Assembly (NCBI GenBank): GCA_963693365.1
Contig: CAVNZM010000010.1
Span: 5,022,001 to 5,086,000, forward strand
DNA from: Amoebidium appalachense
Taxonomy: Eukaryota > Ichthyosporea
DNA length: 64,000 nt
Direction: 5' to 3'
Positions 53,386 through 64,000 of the stretch are shown one piece after another. The notes under the pieces are model-generated. The model saw nothing but the letters and a program-made list of their open reading frames with translations, was not told the origin of the DNA and did not search any database. Each line of letters opens with the position of its first letter. Within the stretch, counting starts at the first letter, position 1. Made by a program: the position numbers and the translations under genes.

Positions 53386-53891
53386 TGTGTGTCTGTGCAC
53401 ATTTGACACACGTGTTTCTGTGTGAGTGTTTGTGTTTGTGTGTGCGTGTGAGTGTGAGCGTGCTTGTGTTTGTGTGTGTGCTCGTCTTTTCTTTTTGGAT
53501 TCGTTCTGCGTGGTAAAAGGGCGGGGGAGGGTGGTGGTAGTTGCGGGGGGGGTGGGGTTTGGGGGGTGGGGCGGGGGAAGCTTGTAAATACTTGCAATGT
53601 ATGAACTGCACGTTCACGACTAACAACACAATGCATATTTTACAAAAAAGAGCACGCACACAGAGCTACTGTGTATGCATAATCATCAAGCCCATTCATG
53701 GGGGGATTATTTTTTTCTTTCCTTTTTTTTTCTTTTTTTTTCCCTTTTTTTTTGGGGGGGGGGAGGGGTTAGGGGTTATAAACTACAAAGTGCACATTCA
53801 TAAACTCAACATAATGCAGACTACAAACCGCACAAAGAGTATGCATGACAAGCAGAGCCCATCCTCACGAGGGGGCCCAAAGGGCCTCCGG

Positions 53892-53924
<33 letters not shown>

Positions 53925-53945
53925 GGGGGGGGGGGAGGGGTGGGT

Positions 53946-54006
<61 letters not shown>

Positions 54007-55802
54007 CCAGGTTCCTTGGGTCAGCCCCGTTTTTCAGCAGCCACTCGACTATCCTACTCTTGCCGGCCTTTGCAGCTTCACACAGGGCAGTCATACCCTC
54101 CTAAGAAATCAAGAAACGAATCGTGTGTGAATGTGCGTGTGTGTAGGTGTATGTGTGCTTGTGTGTGTGTGTGTGTGTGAGTGTGTGTGTGTGTGCAACT
54201 GCATGATGGTTGTGGTGGTGGTGGCAGCGGTGTGTTGGTGTGGTGGGGTCGGGGTGGGCAGAGCAGGGGTGCAGGGGGAGGGGGAGGAGGGGGGGAGGAG
54301 GTAAGAATGTTGTACACAGCACGAATCAAAACGACCAGCAATTGGTGGCGGTGGTGGTTGCGGGGGGAGGGGAGGGGGGGGGGGGAGGTGGTCATCCGCT
54401 TCGCGCAAGTTTTTCTATTCAGACATTTCTTCGCTTGTGCCGAACCACACCAAGGCACTGCTTTATGACGCTTATGTGTGTTTGCGTCGATTTGCACGTC
54501 TGCTATATCTTTTTATTTTTTTTTGCTGCATCAGTGGAGTGAGGGATTGTGCGATGCCAACCGAGGCCCTGTGCCGGGCTACAGATAACTTAGTAAACTA
54601 CAATATAAGATTAATGTAAATGGGCTCGGGGAGGGGGGGAGGGGGGGAGGGGGGGGGGGGGGGGGGGGGGCTTGGCTGGCGCGGGGCGTATGCAAAGACA
54701 CCCGTCCGGAGGATTACTCATACGGCCTTGAAACTGTGCATTACGTAAATATCTCGCTAGTCACCTTCTGAGAAAATCAAAACAACAAGCAACTTAAAAG
54801 CATAACTCCACCCTGCATACAAGCGAGTTATCCCAAAACAATATGGAAGGGTTAAAAAAAAAAAAAAAAAAAAAAAGCTCACCTTGTCTGCAACGTCGAC
54901 CCTGGCTCCTATCTCAGCCGCAGCGTCAGCCCATTCTATAAATAGGTCTGCATCGTCATCTGAAATGTTTGCTGCACCCCATGCCAGCATGGTGATTCCA
55001 TCCTGCCCCCACAACAACAAACGGTCAGACAAAAGAAAATACTGCCTCTTCAAACACATCCCCCCCCCCCCCCCCCCCGCGCTCCTTCCCCCACCTCCCC
55101 CCCCCCCCCCCCCCCATGCCATCCCTACAATCCCCCCCCCCCCCCTCCCCCCCCTCCCCCCTCCCCCCTCCCAGCCACCACCACCACCACCTCCTCTCCC
55201 TGCCCTACCGTGCCCCAACCCCTCCCCGATGAGTTACACATCAAAACGACCCTCCTATCGTTGAACTTCATTAAAAAGGAGAACTATCAAAGTATCTCCC
55301 CGCATATGGGGGCGGGGCGGATTCAGATGTCTCAAAAGGTAAACACTGGCCGGTGCAAGCCCCTTAACGACCGCGCCGGCTCATTTCTCAGTTACTCAGT
55401 AGCATGCATGGGACTTTCCTTGTTTATCGATTCCTCCAAAAGGGGCCATCCCATCTTTGGCGAAAACCAATCAGTGCGCTCGATTCTCACGGCTGCGGCC
55501 GGCCGTGAGCCACTCGATGACGTCAGAACCTACCACAAAATTACGTCTCACCGAGAAAGGCCGACGTAGGTGTTAAACCCAGATGCAGCCCAAAAAGGCA
55601 GTGGGCAACTAAGTAGGCCAATGGAAGCATTTCACATAGCCAAGCAACGTGCGTCATATTTACACCCTTGCTTAGATATCAACTACCCCTTGTCCGCACA
55701 AAAACTACAAAACAAAAAAACCAACAATGCCCCCTCCCCCGGCTCCCCCCCCCCCCCCCCCCCCTCTCCCCCTCTCCTCCCACCCCACCCCTAAACACAC
55801 AC

Positions 55803-55837
<35 letters not shown>

Positions 55838-56886
55838 TCCCCCCGGAAACCCATAATTAGAACATACCGAATCGGGAGTGTTGAGATCGGCATGCGGATC
55901 TTTCTTTCGCATAGCTCCTAGCAGGATGTCCCAGATCTGTTTGTGTGTCTCTACCGTCACCCCTTCCATCGGTGTTGAAAAATGCAGCGGGTGTGTGAAT
56001 TTCTTTTCTCCGCCAAATCCATCTGACTCTTCCTTCCCTTCCTCAACCTGTACAAACAGGAGGAAAGAAAGTTAAGGTTTCGATACATGACAAATGCAAA
56101 CCACGTGAAAACATATTCTCGAGGGAGGGATTTTTTTTTATAGAAAATCGGGTGAGGCAGTCAAAACTGAAAAAAATGCCCACGAACAAACAAATAAACC
56201 ATAAAAAAAAAAAGGGAACAAAAAGAAGAAAAAAAAGAAGAACGTGTGTATGTGTGTGTGTGTGTGTGTGCGCGCGCGCGGGGGTGCGTGTGTGTCTGGT
56301 GGGGGTGGGGGGGGGGGGTTGTCGACAGATCCAAAAATGGATAAACATGCAACCGAACCGAGGAGGGAGAAAAAAAAAAAGAAGGGAAAAGAAGGGAAAA
56401 GAAGATGTAGAGGAAGAAGAAAAAATGGAAAGGAGGAAAAGAAAGGCGGGGGGGGGGGTGGAGTAGGAAGATGAGGTCAAAAACGCAAACATGTCACAGG
56501 GCAATAAATACATACCCGGAGAAACACATCTGCGCCATAAGCCACCAGCAGTTTAACTGCATCTGCATCTCCAATCTTGACGGCATACGGCAGGGGGTAG
56601 TTGTACTTGCTGGGTGTCTCCACATCATCTTCTATGCTGCCACTCTGTGCCAAGAAGGGGGCGGGGGGAAGGGGGGGAAGTGTTACAGAGAACGAAGGAC
56701 TCACTCATGACGGAAAACACCACGCAAACGTTGCAAGGCATACAACAGAATATGCAATATAGGCAGAGCTCATCCTCGGGGGGGAAAGGGGGGGGGGGGG
56801 GAGGGGAGGGAGGGGGGGGGGCTCAAGTCGAGGAGAAGGGCGAGGGGAGGGGGGAGGCGGGGGGAGGGGGGAGGCGGAGGGGGGAA

Positions 56887-56919
<33 letters not shown>

Positions 56920-57687
56920 ATACCTCGTCGTGCTGATCGGGATCGGCACCTAAATCCAATAGCACCTCCAGAAGCTCGTAACGAAAAACGCTACGCGTGA
57001 CTTTATCAATGGTATAGGTAATGGGAGTCCAGTTCTGAAACCATGACTCGTTAGCATAACAGAAAATGGAGGGAATGTGCTTGCTTGGATAATGTGAGAT
57101 AAAAACTGACAACTGAAGGGAAAAGGGAAAGCGAAGAAAGAGGGGAAGAACGGGGGAGAGGTGGCACATGGGCGCGGGCACGCCAGTTCGTCGACGTTAG
57201 CTCAAAGGACGCATGGGGCAGTACATATGTGCAGTGTAGATAGATGGTGATACCGGTTCACGCGGTCCCCCATGCCTTCTCCTACACTCCAGCCACGCAC
57301 ATATGCCCGAGCACCTTTGTTTGCTATAAACCTATTTCAGCTGTCTATAAGTAAAATAATGCACACCTTTCAGCAATTTATAATCCAGGAACAATACCAA
57401 CATGATCACCATACAAAATGTTTTGCACCAATCTTGAATGTTCTGCATGGCATCTTAGACTCTTCATGCGGGCAATAACAGTTCATTTCTCAGGTTTTTT
57501 TCTTCCATACCTGCTCCTTTTTTTTTGTCTCACAAACGGTGCTTAGAACCTCACGATGCTTCAAGCGAGCTGCTGCCTTTTTGACTCCTGCCGTGCTCTC
57601 TACCCTAGCCGCCTCCCTCAATGCACTCCAGAACATGACCCGGTCTTTTTCCAGCTGCCTCTCATATTTAACTTCTGTGTAACCCAT
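45647..57687 (-). CDS. Ankyrin-repeat protein, 729 aa, 14 exons
   Basis: Exons, minus strand: 57687-57511, 57034-56924, 56644-56516, 56047-55868, 55002-54883, 54100-54008, 53092-52943, 51125-51054, 50370-50248, 49001-48957, 48195-48061, 47436-47334, 46908-46416, 45905-45647. All phases join and the frame is open from MGYTEVKYERQLEKDRV to FQLCKQ-TGA. Ankyrin-type segments are ELLEVLLDLGADPDQHDE, LPYAVKIGDADAVKLLVAYG, DGITMLAWGAANISDDDADL and EGMTALCEAAKAGKSRIVEW; this fold binds partner proteins. Exon 8 (CKSVPVKSLCHFKVRNLLNH) faintly recalls a SOCS box, but the LPLP part is not evident. Exon 9 is highly charged. Exons 13-14 are long amphipathic helices rich in E/K/R, likely coiled coil (AHEREKLEQYSREKV). 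No close family is recognised; the ankyrin call is good, the role unknown. Exon 11 has a CAGCAG tandem acceptor, so plus or minus one Gln is possible. Confidence 0.85.
46262..46333. repeat. C-run, (CA)n, A-run composite
   Basis: On the plus strand C38, CA repeat and then A20 lie in the ankyrin intron between exons 13 and 14. The C-then-A order is the same composite seen in the plus-strand gene at 60952-61009, but here it is antisense. Confidence 0.95.
47281..47328. repeat. G-run of about 48 next to the ankyrin exon-12 donor
   Basis: In sense the intron starts GTAGAC and then about 48 C. More G-rich DNA continues to 47150. Confidence 0.95.
47860..47946. repeat. (CA)n array
   Basis: About 40 CA units in the intron between ankyrin exons 11 and 12. 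The segment TCTTAATTCACCACCACCAC at about 47750 has a diverged second copy at about 48007. Confidence 0.96.
49141..49378. repeat. (GA)n array facing a (CT)n array
   Basis: GA-rich 49144-49287 (with an embedded G-run) and CT-rich 49326-49378, about 40 bp apart. They are complementary, so they could form a long hairpin. Confidence 0.93.
51715..51797. repeat. (GGGA)n array
   Basis: About 17 GGGA/GAGG units directly left of the tandem duplication at 51798. Confidence 0.95.
51798..52867. repeat. Tandem duplication, 453-bp unit, with a third partial copy
   Basis: TTTGAATGCGGAACACAG begins at 51798 and 52251 (offset 453) and the copies look identical for about 400 bp. A third copy starts inside the unit at 52654 (offset 327) and runs to about 52865. 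The unit contains a diverged subfamily of the interspersed element (GCATCAGCCATGCGCACAG in place of the usual middle). It sits in the ankyrin-gene intron between exons 7 and 8. Confidence 0.95.
53773..53880 (-). mobile_element. Diverged interspersed element fragments
   Basis: Weak but clear similarity: AAGAGTATGCATGACAAGCA then GAGCCCATCCTCA. A more diverged fragment (TGTGTATGCATAATCATCAAGC) lies at about 53590-53700. Other decayed relatives, recognised by a GCATAAGCAGAGCC-like core, lie near 14220-14262, 27435-27510 and 56700-56780. Confidence 0.5.
53893..54003. repeat. G-runs up to 58, next to ankyrin exon-6 donor
   Basis: G31 at 53893-53923 and G58 at 53946-54003. In sense the intron starts GTAA and then about 60 C. 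Confidence 0.96.
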
Positions 57688-58035
57688 GTCGGCTAGGTGG
57701 TCCAAATTCGGGACCACCAAAAATGGCCATCAAGGATTTATGCCAAAACGTTTGCAAGGAATAAATTCTAAGGCTATTTAGGTGAGTGCCGCGGCTGAGC
57801 ACTGCAGTGAACCTCGGTCCCTAGGCCTGTGTGTCTGTGTCCGTGTTTTTTTGATGATGACTCTCGTCTGTGTCTCTTTGAGCGAGTCCGCGCCAAAACC
57901 AGGCCAATACGGTTATCGCAATGATCCGATTGGGTCACCTAAACTCCTCGTCCCCTTCGGAAGCTTCGCTACAGCCGGCCTACCAGTACCACGGCCCTCT
58001 GAACACAGTGGCTCGCTTGGAGCGTTGTGACATCG

Positions 58036-58075
58036 TAAGCACCGTTTGTGAGACAAAGAAAAAGGAGTAGGTATG
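58036..58075 (+). pseudogene. Inverted copy of the ankyrin exon-1 3' end and donor
   Basis: 38 of 40 bases match the reverse complement of 57506-57545, including codons for STVCETKKKE and the GTATG donor. The last codon CAG is TAG here. Confidence 0.9.
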
Positions 58076-58235
58076 CAAAAAAACTTGCGAAATGAACTGT
58101 TATTGCCCGGGTGCAGATACCTTGCAGAACATTCAAATTCAAAATTGGTGCAAAAAATTGTGTACGGCGAAACGTGTTGGTATTGTTCCTGTGTTCAGAG
58201 GGCCGTGTTCGCCACGCGCAGGCCAGCTGACCTGG

Positions 58236-58270
58236 TACGGTAGGCGTACGGTAGGGGTACGGTAGGCGTA
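58236..58270. repeat. Short GTACGGTAGG minisatellite
   Basis: GTACGGTAGG-type unit repeated three times with C/G variation, then GTACATATGC. Confidence 0.85.
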
Positions 58271-59333
58271 CATATGCATAGAGCTGGGAGAGCTTGCTCC
58301 GGGGAAGTCTGTTATCACGTGAGGGAGATAAAGAGTACGCCTCCTTCTCTTGCCTCTTCCTCTATTTCCCTCTCCCCCCCCCCCCCCCCCCCCCGCTGCG
58401 TTGAAATCATCCAATCAAAAGCGCTTTCGAAATTCTCAAGCAGGGTTGGGCTGGGGTTCGCCAGCCCGTATCGTCCTTTGGCCAATCGTAACGGATAATT
58501 TCTAGACCGTAACGGGTGGGTTCTTGGGGAACTGCAAGCCCCGCCTAAAACGCCCCTCCAGTCGCAAAACTCAAAATACGCGTTTTTACAAATTGAGTAC
58601 CGCAAGATTACAAGCCCTGGAAACTTATCGGGGCTCGATATTGCACATGAGAAGCGCTGTAGATATGTTCTTGGGGGGGAATGTGCTGTTCTTGAACAGA
58701 AATATTGGAAAAGTAGGGAAAATTACATATTCAAGCGTTTATAATGCTACACACCTGATACGACAGCTGTTACGACGGTACCCTGACCTTATTCGTATCG
58801 GGGTCTCTCGTTAATTGTAATTACGACGATTTTTTTTCGTAATCCCTACCCTGTTCTCAAGATGACAAAACTTCCAAATTAGGTTATAGTCCAATTAGGT
58901 ACCCAATTAGATTGCGCAGTTTCTTTACGCAAAACAATGACATCATCATGTTCGGACCGACAGTTTGGTAACGGTTGCGGCTGCACTTGAAAGAAAAAAA
59001 ACTTCGGTTTCACTTTTCTCTTTCTTCTTCTTTTCCCAGTTGGCTTCTGTCTGCCAGTGTGAAATGCGTAGTGGAGCCTGTTAACGTCTTTGATAAATCG
59101 TGCGTGGTGATAGTTCTATTCTAGGGCCTTTTTTTCCAGAGTGGTTTTGGCTAAAAAGGAGAACCGTTTTCACAGTACAACAGCCCTTCGAATAGCACTC
59201 ACGGACCCCAAAGTGAACAAACCCTCTTTCCCTATGATTAGGAGAAAAAAGTCCATTGAATCCTATGGTCAACTATAGGGGGATACTTGTGAGATTGCCT
59301 TTGTAAATCAGTTTATTTGAAGCAGGGGAAAAC

Positions 59334-64000
<4,667 letters not shown>

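Larger units (their letters stand above)
57688..59333. other. Divergent intergenic region, ankyrin and DDHD genes
   Basis: It should carry both promoters. Mostly unique; the only homopolymer is C23 at 58373-58394. It contains an inverted partial copy of ankyrin exon 1 (58036-58075), a 19-bp inverted repeat (57990-58008 and 58189-58207) and a short GTACGGTAGG minisatellite (58236-58270). ORFs here (for example 57782-58030) have no family support. Confidence 0.6.

Noticed and set aside
57782-58030. An 82-codon plus-strand ORF upstream of DDHD
   Set aside because: It overlaps the duplicated and inverted pieces and has no recognisable domain; probably chance.
58524-58814. A 96-codon plus-strand ORF in the divergent region
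   Set aside because: No family resemblance, no splice context and ordinary intergenic composition.

Overview
The window is nuclear DNA from an intron-rich eukaryote. Genes are split into many short exons (13 to 750 nt) with GT-AG introns, and the recognisable proteins are animal/holozoan in flavour: a RED/IK splicing factor, a LENG8 (SAC3/Thp3-like) protein, a DDHD-type phospholipase, an ankyrin protein and a fatty-acid-binding-protein-like ORF. I cannot name the species. Almost all sequence between exons is simple repeat: long G or C homopolymers, (GT/CA)n, (GA/CT)n, (GCAC)n and composite C-run/A-run tracts. Repeat translations such as [16 protein letters not shown] or PPPP are not genes.

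Layout. (1) About 515-9710, minus strand: LENG8 homologue; its 3' part, including the SAC3/GANP domain, lies off the left edge. (2) 11084-19785, minus: complete 14-exon gene for a predicted 760-residue Pro/Ala/Gln-rich protein that I do not recognise. (3) 20356-21006, minus: small two-exon gene of unknown function. (4) 22922-40365, minus: complete 20-exon RED/IK homologue; the 20 inferred exons sum to 540 codons in one open frame. (5) 41038-41325, plus: C-terminal half of a fatty-acid-binding-protein-like barrel. (6) 43758-43997, plus: short ORF with a hydrophobic segment. (7) 45647-57687, minus: complete 14-exon ankyrin-repeat gene, predicted 729 residues. (8) 59334 to the right edge, plus: 5' half of a DDHD-family phospholipase, divergent from (7).

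Exon boundaries were set by hand from splice consensus, phase continuity and remembered family sequences. For genes 2, 4 and 7 every exon phase closes without a break, which strongly supports those models. The LENG8 gene shows frame discontinuities at C/G-rich runs that could be sequence errors, an extra intron or decay.

RED is a spliceosome component and LENG8 belongs to an mRNA-processing/export family. Apart from both being RNA-related and lying on one strand, nothing shows that these genes form a pathway. The most distinctive properties of the window are structural. Many introns carry a long C-run just after the 5' splice site in the sense of transcription. Several splice sites are made of microsatellite sequence. 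An interspersed element with a C-rich end, apparently 5'-truncated in several copies, is always in one orientation. Exons have been partly duplicated next to themselves. The regions around gene starts are largely free of these repeats.
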